From NCBI RefSeq assembly GCF_025403375.1, contig NZ_JAMPTM010000021.1, positions 1-45,066 on the forward strand: DNA of 45,066 bases. The letters run 5' to 3'. The stretch is from Frankia gtarii (lineage in GTDB: Bacteria; Actinomycetota; Actinomycetes; Frankiales; Frankiaceae). A program made the position numbers and the translations under genes. Positions 8,369 through 16,431 of this stretch are shown here, in pieces. Position 1 is the first letter of the stretch; every line of letters begins with the position of its first letter. Below the pieces are notes generated by a model that ran no database searches, was not told the origin of the DNA, and was given only the letters and a program-made list of their open reading frames with translations.

Positions 8369-9448
8369 ATGAGCATCGACCTCTCCACCCCGCACGACCG
8401 CGCCCCGCGCCGCGGTCGGCCCACCGGTTTCGAATCCGCCGCCGCGGCGCCCACCGAAGCCGCGAGGGACGTGCCGCGGCCGGTGGCCATTCCCCGCCCG
8501 ATGCCGGCGCCGGCCGGCCCCGATCAGCCCGTGCTCGCCCGCGACCGAGCCGAGTTGCGGGCCGCCCTCGCCGCGCTGGACCGGCGGGGCGACGCGCACC
8601 TGCGAACCGACACCGAGGACGACCAGGAGTCGGGGCCCGCCCGCGCGGCCTCGCGGCACGACCGGCCGGTCCGCGCCGTGGTCATGACCATGGGGGCGCT
8701 GCACGAGGGGCACGCGAGCCTGCTGCGGGCGGCCCGCGCCCAGGCTGACCAGGTGGTCGCCACGATCTTCGTCAACCCGCTGCAGTTCGGGGCGGGCGAG
8801 GACCTCGACCGCTACCCGCGCACGCTCGCCGCGGACCTCGCGGTGTGCGCCCGGGAGGGGGTCGACGTGGTGTTCGCCCCCACGGTGATCCACGATCCGC
8901 CGCCGCTGGTCCAGCTCAGCGCCGGACCACTCGGCGCGGTGCTGGAGGGCGCGTCCCGCCCGGGTCACTTCGACGGGATGCTCACCCTCGTCGGGACCAT
9001 GCTGCACCTGGTCCATCCGGACCTGGCGTTCTTCGGCCGCAAGGACGCCCAGCAGCTCGTCTGCATCCGTCGGATGGTCGTCGACCTCGCCTTCGACGTC
9101 ACCGTCATCGGGGTGGAGACTGCCCGTGAGCCCGACGGTCTGGCGAGGTCGAGCCGCAACGTCTACCTCACCCCCGTGCAGCGGACCGACGCGCTCGCGC
9201 TGTCCCGGGCGCTCGCCGCCGGCGTGGCGGCCAGCAGCGCGGGGGCGCCGGCGGTGCTCGCGGCCGCGGGCGCCGTGCTCGCCGCGGCGGACGGCGTCGC
9301 CGTCGACTACCTCGAACTGGCCAGCCCCGAGGACCTGGGGCCGGTCCGCAGTGGCCCCGCGCTGCTGCTCGTCGCCGCCCGCGTGGGCACGACCCGCCTG
9401 ATCGACAACATCTCGCTCATCCTCCCCACCAACGCCCAGGGGGCCTGA
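8369..9448 (+). CDS. panC: Pantothenate synthetase (N-terminally extended)
   Basis: Condenses pantoate and beta-alanine with ATP to give pantothenate; cytosolic. The core is clear: TMGALHEGH (the HIGH-like site, near residues 109-117), [14 protein letters not shown]-like [23 protein letters not shown] and the KMSKS-like segment [11 protein letters not shown]. At 359 aa it is some 50-70 aa longer than usual. The extra length is a disordered Ala/Pro/Arg-rich N-terminus and an acidic insertion (around residues 72-100) before the first beta strand. The ATG at 8369 was chosen because the longer frame gives no family-like sequence upstream. The neighbour panD starts 2 bp after the stop and supplies its substrate beta-alanine. 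Confidence 0.92.
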   Translation: MSIDLSTPHDRAPRRGRPTGFESAAAAPTEAARDVPRPVAIPRPMPAPAGPDQPVLARDRAELRAALAALDRRGDAHLRTDTEDDQESGPARAASRHDRPVRAVVMTMGALHEGHASLLRAARAQADQVVATIFVNPLQFGAGEDLDRYPRTLAADLAVCAREGVDVVFAPTVIHDPPPLVQLSAGPLGAVLEGASRPGHFDGMLTLVGTMLHLVHPDLAFFGRKDAQQLVCIRRMVVDLAFDVTVIGVETAREPDGLARSSRNVYLTPVQRTDALALSRALAAGVAASSAGAPAVLAAAGAVLAAADGVAVDYLELASPEDLGPVRSGPALLLVAARVGTTRLIDNISLILPTNAQGA

Positions 9449-9450
9449 CC

Positions 9451-9885
9451 GTGTTGCGCACCATGCTCACCGCCAAGATCCACCGGGCCACGGTCACCCA
9501 GGCCGACCTGCACTACGTGGGCTCGGTGACGATCGACTCCGACCTGCTCGAGGCCGCCGACCTGCTCCCCGGTGAGCAGGTGACGATCGTCGACATCAAC
9601 AACGGCGCCCGACTGGAGACGTACACGATCGCGGGCCCGGCCGGCAGCGGCGTGATCGGCATCAACGGCGCGGCGGCCCGGCTGGTCCAGCCGGGCGACC
9701 TGGTCATCATCATCGCCTACGGGGTGATGGAGGACGCCGAGGCGCGCCGGCACGTCCCCAGGGTGCTGTTCGTCGATGCCGAGAACCGCATCATCGGCCG
9801 CGGGCACGACCCGGCCGAGGCGCTTCCCGGCGATCCGGAGAGCCTGCGCGGCGACGTCAGCCGAACGGTCGTGGCACCCCGGTGA
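9451..9885 (+). CDS. panD: Aspartate 1-decarboxylase proenzyme
   Basis: Makes beta-alanine from aspartate for PanC. The 144-aa proenzyme cleaves itself between Gly and Ser to form a pyruvoyl cofactor. Counting from the GTG at 9451, the motif HYVGSVTID places the cleavage at Gly24-Ser25, exactly the position known for the family, which supports this start over the ATG at 9463. Other family features are [12 protein letters not shown] at the N-terminus, NGARLETY and the GDLVIIIAY strand. It lies 2 bp after panC and overlaps nadB by 4 bp (GTGA), so it is part of a translationally coupled operon. Confidence 0.96.
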   Translation: MLRTMLTAKIHRATVTQADLHYVGSVTIDSDLLEAADLLPGEQVTIVDINNGARLETYTIAGPAGSGVIGINGAAARLVQPGDLVIIIAYGVMEDAEARRHVPRVLFVDAENRIIGRGHDPAEALPGDPESLRGDVSRTVVAPR

Positions 9886-11582
9886 TCATGCTGCCGTGCC
9901 GGCTCGGCGCACCTCGCCCCGGGTGGACCCGCGCCGCGGACATCGTCGTCATCGGTTCGGGGATCGCCGGTCTCACCGCGGTCCTGCACCTACGCCGGGA
10001 GCTGCCCTCGGCCCGGGTCCTGCTGGTCACGAAGGCGCATCTCGACGCGGGCTCCACCCGGTGGGCGCAGGGCGGGATCGCCGCGGCACTTGCCGCCGAG
10101 GACTCCCCCGCCGACCATCTCGCCGACACCCTCGTCGCCGGCGTCGGCCTGTGCGACCCGGGCGCCGCGCAGGTGCTGGTCGACGAGGGACCGGCCAGGG
10201 TTCGGGAACTCGCCGAGCTCGGCGCGCGCTTCGACCGGGCCGACGACGGCTCGTTCGCCCTCACCCGCGAGGGCGGTCACCTGCGCAACCGGATCGTCCA
10301 TGCCGGCGGCGACGCCACCGGGCTGGAGGTCGAGCGGGCCCTGATCGCCGCGGTGCGGGCTGATCCCGAGATCGAGGTGATCGAGAACGCCCTCGTCCTG
10401 GACCTGCTGCGGGACGCCGACGGCCGCACGGCCGGCGCGACCCTGCACGTGCTCGGCGAGGGCAGCCGGGACGGCGTCGGGGCGGTCACCGCGCCCGCGA
10501 TCGTGCTCGCGACCGGTGGGATGGGGCAGATCTTCGCCTCGACCACCAATCCGGGCGTGTCCACCGGGGATGGCGTGGCGCTGGCCCTGCGGGCCGGCGC
10601 CGTCGTCGCCGACCTGGAGTTCGTCCAGTTCCACCCGACCGCGCTGTGGCTGCCACCGGCGGACTCCGCGCGGGTCGGCGCCCAACCCGGCGGTCAGCAA
10701 CCGCTGGTCAGCGAGGCGATGCGCGGCGAGGGCGCCGTCCTCGTCGACGCCGCCGGCGAACGGGTGATGGCCGGTGCTCATCCGCTGGCCGACCTCGCCC
10801 CCCGCGACGTCGTCGCCAAGCAGATGTCGCGGGTGATGGCGGCCCACGGCGTCGACCACCTGTATCTCGACGCCCGGGGGCTCGGTGCGAGGACGATCGA
10901 ACGGCGCTTCCCGTCGATCACCGCCCGCTGCCGCTCGGTTGGCGTCGACCCGGTGACCATGCCGATCCCGGTCGCGCCGGCCGCCCACTACGCCTCCGGC
11001 GGGGTGCGCACCGATCTGTGGGGCCGCACCACGGTCCCCGGCCTCTACGCCTGCGGGGAAGTGGCCTGTACCGGGGTGCACGGTGCCAACCGGCTGGCGT
11101 CGAACAGCCTGCTGGAGGGCCTGGTCTTCGCGGCCCGCATCGCCCAGGACATTGCGGGCACCGAGCGCGCGGGCCGGCGCAGCGACGCCGTGCCCGCCGC
11201 CCCGGTCGTCGGCCGGGGCAGCGGGCTGACCGATCCGGCCGAACGCGCCGAACTGACCCGGGCGATGACCGACGGCGCCGGGGTGCTGCGCAGTGCCGAC
11301 AGCCTGCGGGCGACGGCGAAGGTCCTGGCCGGCCTCGGCGATCTGCGGATCAGCGGTGCGACGGTGACCGCCGGCCCGCCGGCCTGGGAGATGACCAACC
11401 TGCGCACCGTCGCGACCGCGCTGGTCGCCGCCGCCGCGACCCGCACGGAGACCCGGGGCTCCCACTGGCGGGAGGACTTCGGCGAACGCGACGACGCGCA
11501 CTGGCTCGGCCGGATCCTGACCCGGCTCGACCCGGAGGGGGAACTGATCATCGACGTCGAACCCATGCGGCCGGCGCCGTGA
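9882..11582 (+). CDS. nadB: L-aspartate oxidase
   Basis: Oxidises aspartate to iminoaspartate with FAD, the first step of de novo NAD synthesis. The 566-aa protein has the FAD-binding motif [14 protein letters not shown] (residues 20-33), the flavoprotein [12 protein letters not shown] segment, [19 protein letters not shown] in the substrate region, QFHPTAL, and [19 protein letters not shown] near residue 405, all typical of NadB and the related succinate dehydrogenase flavoproteins. The GTG start overlaps the panD stop by 4 bp; ATG two codons later is an alternative. nadC follows with another 4-bp overlap. nadA (quinolinate synthase), needed between these two steps, is not in the window. Confidence 0.95.
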   Translation: MIMLPCRLGAPRPGWTRAADIVVIGSGIAGLTAVLHLRRELPSARVLLVTKAHLDAGSTRWAQGGIAAALAAEDSPADHLADTLVAGVGLCDPGAAQVLVDEGPARVRELAELGARFDRADDGSFALTREGGHLRNRIVHAGGDATGLEVERALIAAVRADPEIEVIENALVLDLLRDADGRTAGATLHVLGEGSRDGVGAVTAPAIVLATGGMGQIFASTTNPGVSTGDGVALALRAGAVVADLEFVQFHPTALWLPPADSARVGAQPGGQQPLVSEAMRGEGAVLVDAAGERVMAGAHPLADLAPRDVVAKQMSRVMAAHGVDHLYLDARGLGARTIERRFPSITARCRSVGVDPVTMPIPVAPAAHYASGGVRTDLWGRTTVPGLYACGEVACTGVHGANRLASNSLLEGLVFAARIAQDIAGTERAGRRSDAVPAAPVVGRGSGLTDPAERAELTRAMTDGAGVLRSADSLRATAKVLAGLGDLRISGATVTAGPPAWEMTNLRTVATALVAAAATRTETRGSHWREDFGERDDAHWLGRILTRLDPEGELIIDVEPMRPAP

Positions 11583-12639
11583 ACGGTCCGTGCACCCCCC
11601 AGGCCGTGGCCGGAGAAGCGGGCGCAGCCGCCGACCAGGCCGCGGCGGACCACCACTGGGCCGAGGTCCACAGCGGTCGGCTGTCCCCCGCCACCCGCAG
11701 CGCGCTGGCGGCGGCCGGCCTCGACCCCGAGGGCGTTGTCGCGGTGATCGGCCGGGCCGTCACCGAGGACCTGCCGAGCTCGGAGTCGGACGAGCACAGC
11801 GGCCGGATCGGCGCGGTCGACGCCACCTCCGAGGCAACCGTCGACGCCGCCCTGGTCGGGCACGGCGCCCTGGTCAGCCGCGCGGCCGGCACGGTCGCCG
11901 GGCTGCCGGTAGCCGCGGCGGTGTTCGAGAGCCTGCTCGGCCGGTCCGTGACCGTCACCCTGACCGCCCACGACGGCGACGCCGTCTCCCCCGGCACGAC
12001 GGTGGCCCGGGTCAACGGCCCGGTCCGCGGCCTGCTCACCGCCGAGCGCACCGCGCTGAACCTGCTGTGCCACCTGTCCGGGATCGCCACGCTGACCCGC
12101 GCCTGGGTCGACGCCATCGCCGGGACGGGCGCGGCGATCCGCGACACCCGCAAGACGCTGCCAGGGCTGCGTGCCCTGGAGAAGTACGCCGTGCGCTGCG
12201 GTGGGGGCCGCAACCACCGGATGTCGCTGACCGACGCGGCACTGATCAAGGACAACCACGTGGTCGCCGCGGGCGGGGTGGCGGCGGCCTTCGCCGCGGT
12301 GCGGGCCCGCTTCCCGGGGCTGCCCGTCGAGGTCGAGTGCGACACGGTCGACCAGGTCGCCGAGGCCGTCGCCGCGGGGGCGGACCTCATCCTCTGCGAC
12401 AACATGACCTCGCAGGACCTGCGGGCCTCGGTGGCCATCGCCAGGCCGGCGGGGGTACGGCTGGAGGCCAGCGGCGGGCTGACCCTGCGGGTGGCCCCGG
12501 ACGTCGCGGCCACCGGGGTGGACTATCTTGCGGTCGGCGCCCTCACCCACTCCGCGCCCGCTCTCGATCTCGGCCTCGATCTCGATCCCGGCCGTCCGTC
12601 GGGACCGGACTGGGCGGGCCCGACCGTGGAGGAGTCCTG

Positions 12640-12640
<1 letters not shown>
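11579..12640 (+). CDS. nadC: Nicotinate-nucleotide pyrophosphorylase (carboxylating)
   Basis: Converts quinolinate and PRPP to nicotinate mononucleotide, releasing CO2. The 353-aa protein carries the family core: the N-terminal GHGALVSRAAGTVAGL region, LNLLCHLSGIAT, the active-site segment RKTLPGLRALEKYAVRCGGG near residue 195, HRMSLTDAALIKDNH, and the barrel end EASGGLTLRVAPDVAATGVDYLAVG. GTG at 11579 overlaps the nadB stop. The N-terminus is about 35 aa longer than usual, and the C-terminal tail has a short Leu-Asp repeat (codons alternate CTCGAT and GGCCTCGAT). It overlaps coaX by one base (TGATG). Confidence 0.95.
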
Positions 12641-13392
<752 letters not shown>

Positions 13393-13503
13393 TTTCGGCC
13401 GCGGCGTGATTCGTCCGGCGGCTGGCGGGCGAATTCTCGACCGGTGGCCGGTCAGGTAACCGACACCTTGCCGGATCCGGGATGCGCGGCCGGTTCCGCC
13501 GGT

Positions 13504-13509
13504 TACGAT
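13504..13509 (+). promoter_or_regulatory. Possible -10 element, leaderless start of the SGNH gene
   Basis: TACGAT ends 7 bp before the ATG at 13517. This is the spacing seen for leaderless actinobacterial transcripts that start at the initiation codon. No good Shine-Dalgarno precedes this ATG, and no clear -35 element is visible. Confidence 0.4.
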
Positions 13510-13516
13510 TCCCGCT

Positions 13517-14431
13517 ATGCGGGACCGATCCTCGAGAGCATGGGCGGGTCGCGGGGCCGGCCGGTCCGGGCGCCTTGCCCGGCCCTTCCTCCTCGTGCTG
13601 TCGACGGTATTCCTGTATACCGCCGTGACGGTGTCGTCCGGGTGGAATGCGTCGGCTGCCGCGGTGCCGCGGCAGCGCACCCTGGCGGCGCTGGGCGACT
13701 CCTACTCCTCGGGCGAGGGCAGCCCCCCTTTCGACGTACTCACTCCCCGCTGCCGGCGTAGCAACCAGGCGTGGCCGCGGCGACTGGCCGCCATGGAGCC
13801 GTCGACCACCGTGGCGCTGTTCGCGGCGTGCTCCGGGGCGACCACGGACGCCCTCAACGAGTCGTTCAAGGGCGAGACGCCGCAGCTGACCCAGTTGCGA
13901 CAGCTGCGTACCGCCCCGGATATCGTCACCATCACCATCGGCGGCAACGACGTCGGTTTTAGCAACGTAATCCTGAGCTGTTTTGCCTGGAAATGTTTCT
14001 GGGATGGCAAGGACAAGCGCGAGCGGGATCTCATCGCCAAGAAACTTCCGGATGTCCTGAGCGCGAACTATGCGGCGGTGAAGGCGGCAGCGCCAAACTC
14101 CAGGATCGTCGTGGTCGGATATCCCGACATATTCCCGAGCAGTCAGCGCAAGAACACCTGTAAGTGGCTGAGTAATACCGAACGACGCCAGCTCACCAGT
14201 CTGAACAGCCAGCTGAACCAGGTGATCCGGCGGGCGGCGGGCGACGCGAACGTGGAGTACGTCGCGACCGACCGGGCGCTGCGCGGCCACGAGATCTGCA
14301 CCAAGGACTCCTGGGTGGCCCCGATCGGCCTGTTCCCGCCGGCCCGCGACCTCAGCGCGCACCCGACCGCCCGCGGCCAGCAGGCCATCGCCACGGCGGT
14401 CGACCGCCGCCTCGCCGCCGACCGCCGCTGA
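13517..14431 (+). CDS. Secreted SGNH/GDSL hydrolase
   Basis: A 304-aa probable lipase or esterase. It has an N-terminal Arg-rich segment, a hydrophobic core (residues 24-44, LLVLSTVFLYTAVTVSSG) and an alanine-rich possible signal peptidase site (ASAAAVP), so export is likely. The SGNH blocks are present: GDSYSSGEG (block I, catalytic Ser, near residue 58), the block II Gly region in AACSGAT, TIGGND (block III, Asn), and DLSAHPTARGQ (block V, Asp-X-X-His). Cys pairs suggest disulfides, as in secreted Streptomyces SGNH esterases. The substrate is unknown. It lies downstream of the coaX operon and probably has its own promoter. Confidence 0.88.
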   Translation: MRDRSSRAWAGRGAGRSGRLARPFLLVLSTVFLYTAVTVSSGWNASAAAVPRQRTLAALGDSYSSGEGSPPFDVLTPRCRRSNQAWPRRLAAMEPSTTVALFAACSGATTDALNESFKGETPQLTQLRQLRTAPDIVTITIGGNDVGFSNVILSCFAWKCFWDGKDKRERDLIAKKLPDVLSANYAAVKAAAPNSRIVVVGYPDIFPSSQRKNTCKWLSNTERRQLTSLNSQLNQVIRRAAGDANVEYVATDRALRGHEICTKDSWVAPIGLFPPARDLSAHPTARGQQAIATAVDRRLAADRR

Positions 14432-14535
14432 CCCACCCGCCACCGCGACCGCCAGATGCGCGATCCACGCCCAGGTACGCACAAGGACCGCCGGGAGCGC
14501 GATTCGCGTGCCGATGTGGGGGAGAGCGGCTGCAT

Positions 14536-14584
14536 GGGTCCTTCTGGAGGGTTCGACGCCTGATTTGTCCCTCTAGAAGGACCC
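14536..14584 (-). repeat. Dispersed hairpin with conserved loop, copy B
   Basis: GGGTCCTTCTGGAGGG (14536-14551) and CCCTCTAGAAGGACCC (14569-14584) form a 16-bp stem with one G-U type pair and a 17-nt loop. On the minus strand the loop contains AATCAGGCGTCGA, aligning without gaps with the loops at 8062-8078 and 44201-44217. The orientation is assigned by this loop match. It begins 105 bp past the SGNH hydrolase stop. Confidence 0.8.
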
Positions 14585-14952
14585 AGACAGCCCCGCTCCC
14601 CTGCACACCACCGGCCGGGCCGGCGCTGCGGGGCGGCCGCCCTCGGCCACCATCGTCACCCGTTCAGGCCGTCAGGCCCGTCCAGGCGTCGCGACCTGCC
14701 CGTGCGACCTGCGGTTCGGCACTCAGAGGCGGCCTGCGGATGCGCGATGCGAAGGAGACGAGGATAATCGGACACGGTGCGCAGTCGAGCCTGGGCAGAT
14801 GGCCACCTTTGACGCGTACGCCGCGGGACGAGGAGTCCGGTCCGACCATCTCTCGCGAAGAGCCCGTCGCACGGCGCCTTGAGGGGCGAATGCGGACATA
14901 TGCCTCAAGTAGTGGCTATGTCGGGTGTGCATGCCGGTGTGGTCACAGTCAT

Positions 14953-14981
14953 TTGACAGCGCGGTGAAGTTAGCTTTACCT
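14953..14981 (+). promoter_or_regulatory. Sigma-70-type promoter of the FhuF-like gene
   Basis: A perfect -35 hexamer TTGACA (14953-14958) is followed by a 17-bp spacer and TTACCT (14976-14981). The start site would fall at about 14988, the A of the ATG, so the mRNA may be leaderless. The iron box covers the spacer and the -10, as expected for iron-dependent repression. Confidence 0.65.
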
Positions 14982-14983
14982 AA
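14965..14983 (+). promoter_or_regulatory. Iron box (IdeR/DmdR-type operator)
   Basis: TGAAGTTAGCTTTACCTAA matches about 14 of 19 positions of the actinobacterial IdeR/DmdR operator consensus TTAGGTTAGGCTCACCTAA. It lies over the -10 region of the promoter of a siderophore-reductase-like gene. Iron-loaded repressor would block transcription there. Confidence 0.65.
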
Positions 14984-14987
14984 GCTC

Positions 14988-15929
14988 ATGCTCGTGCCAC
15001 TGCCGAATCCCGCAACGCCGCGAGAGTCGGCCACCGAAGGCGGCGCCTCGACCCGCCGCTCCCCGCGGGAGTCCAGCGCGACCTCCGCGCAGGGGATCGT
15101 CCCGGATGATCTTGCCGGCGCGCTGGAGCCCCGCAGCCTGTGTTACGGCGTGCCGACCGGCCCCGGCTGGGCGGACTGCGCCTTCCTCACCGGCCCGGGC
15201 GGAGTGACGCGGTCGCTGGCCCGGATCGCTCGATCCCATCCCGGTGCCAGCCCCGAGGTCGCCGCCAGCTACCTGGCCAACTGGTACTCCGCCGCCGTCG
15301 TGGCGCCGGCCGTCGCCTCCTACATGCTGCTGCAACGGGTCCCGGACCTGAACCCGGCGCGGATGTCGCTGCGGGAGCTCGACAGCGGCTGGTACGACCG
15401 GACGGCGCTGCATGGACCCGCCGGGACGGTGCTGGCCGACACCCGGGCGGCCGCAGGCGGCGCCCACCCCGCGAGCCCGCCCGACGAGGGGGCGGACCGG
15501 ATGGTCGGTGATCTCGTCGCGCTGCGGGGGGTCCTTGTGGACGAGATCCTCACCCATCTGAGTCCATTCGTCCGGGAGTTGCGGGCACGCGTGCGACTCG
15601 GCTATCCGGCCCTCTGGGGAGCGGTGGCCGCCCAGTGCGCACGCGCCTTCCTCCTGACCGAGCGGGCCACCGGCGACCCCGACGCGGGACGGGACGAGGC
15701 CGACGCCTTCTTCGAACGGGCGGCTCCGACCATGCGCGCCCGCCCGCGCTGGCACGAATTCGTCCATCGCGGCCGGCCCTACACCGGGATGCGCTGCGGA
15801 TCCTGCTGCCTCGCCCACCGCCTCGGCGACGAGTACTGCACGACCTGTCCCTTCACCGACGACATCGAACGGGAGCGACGCATGCGCGCCTGGATAGACA
15901 CGCAGGGTCACAGAGCACTTGCTGTATGA
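14988..15929 (+). CDS. FhuF-like [2Fe-2S] ferric siderophore reductase
   Basis: The 313-aa protein ends in a four-cysteine cluster CGSCC...CTTC near residues 277-292, the arrangement that binds a [2Fe-2S] cluster in FhuF-type siderophore-iron reductases. FhuF itself has Cys-Cys-X10-Cys-X2-Cys; here the spacing is Cys-Cys-X9-Cys-X2-Cys. The body has the YLANWYSAAVVAPAVASYML helix typical of these proteins. It would reduce ferric siderophores in the cytoplasm to release iron. The frame is open to 14925, but the promoter and iron box lie in that stretch, so ATG 14988 is preferred. Control by an iron-responsive repressor fits the role. No siderophore synthesis or uptake genes are adjacent. Confidence 0.8.
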   Translation: MLVPLPNPATPRESATEGGASTRRSPRESSATSAQGIVPDDLAGALEPRSLCYGVPTGPGWADCAFLTGPGGVTRSLARIARSHPGASPEVAASYLANWYSAAVVAPAVASYMLLQRVPDLNPARMSLRELDSGWYDRTALHGPAGTVLADTRAAAGGAHPASPPDEGADRMVGDLVALRGVLVDEILTHLSPFVRELRARVRLGYPALWGAVAAQCARAFLLTERATGDPDAGRDEADAFFERAAPTMRARPRWHEFVHRGRPYTGMRCGSCCLAHRLGDEYCTTCPFTDDIERERRMRAWIDTQGHRALAV

Positions 15930-16431
15930 TCAACATCTGGTACGCGACTCGGCAGCGGCAGACGTAAAGTGGTTAACCGAATACACTGAGTCTGACAATG
16001 CGCGAGATCCTTCGAGCATCGACGACGATACGTAACATCAAAACAGCAAAGCGATACGCATGTGGCGCCAATCACAACAGAGAGCCCCCCGCCATCGACT
16101 ACCGTCGGTAGCGACGAGGGAGAGTCCGTCGGGGTGGGAGACCGCCCCGCGGGCGGCCCTCACCGCCCCGAGCGGGCGGGCGGCGACGGCGCCGCGCAGT
16201 TCGAGTCGTTCTGCTCTTGGCGGAACGACGTGACGGAATCATGGCTGGTCGGCCACGGTTGCCCTAAGCGTCTCCGCTGGTCGGGCCGGCAGTTGAGTCG
16301 GTCCTCCGTCCTCGACGAAGAGGGCGGAGCCGGCGGGTAGGTTTCTGTTCGATGCGTGAGGACATGCCTCGGCGGAGCTAGCATGCGGATACCGGCTGTC
16401 GTGTGGTCGGTCGCAGCTCGAAGGAGCGCAC
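15930..16431. other. Intergenic region upstream of clpC
   Basis: About 500 bp. The left part (15930-16070) is clearly richer in A/T than its surroundings. A SigR/SigH-type promoter candidate lies at 16235-16260. A 92-codon open frame (16062-16340) has no recognisable features. In many actinobacteria lsr2 precedes clpC; there is no lsr2-like sequence here. Confidence 0.6.
16235..16260 (+). promoter_or_regulatory. SigR/SigH-type promoter candidate for clpC
   Basis: GGAAT (16235-16239), an 18-bp spacer and GTT (16258-16260) match the thiol-oxidative-stress sigma factor consensus GGAAT-N18-GTT of Streptomyces SigR. clpC belongs to the known SigR regulon in Streptomyces. The implied start near 16268 would leave a 5' leader of about 165 nt. 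Confidence 0.5.

Larger units (their letters stand above)
14432..14987. other. Intergenic region between SGNH hydrolase and FhuF-like gene
   Basis: About 555 bp without a convincing gene. It contains the conserved-loop hairpin at 14536-14584, an inverted repeat CTTGAGG/CCTCAAG (14878-14884 and 14903-14909, 18-nt loop) and, at its right end, a strong promoter with an iron box. A small open frame at 14740-14967 has no recognisable features and is probably not coding. Confidence 0.6.

Noticed and set aside
14878-14909. HspR HAIR element (CTTGAG...CTCAAG)
   Set aside because: The half sites are 18 bp apart instead of 7 and the neighbouring gene is iron-regulated, not a chaperone.
16268-16282. 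ClgR operator upstream of clpC
   Set aside because: AGCG-TCTC-CGCT is palindromic, but its half-site order is opposite to the CGC-N-GCG pattern known for ClgR sites.
16062-16340. Small protein of 92 aa upstream of clpC
   Set aside because: No ribosome binding site, no family features, and it contains the SigR-type promoter candidate.
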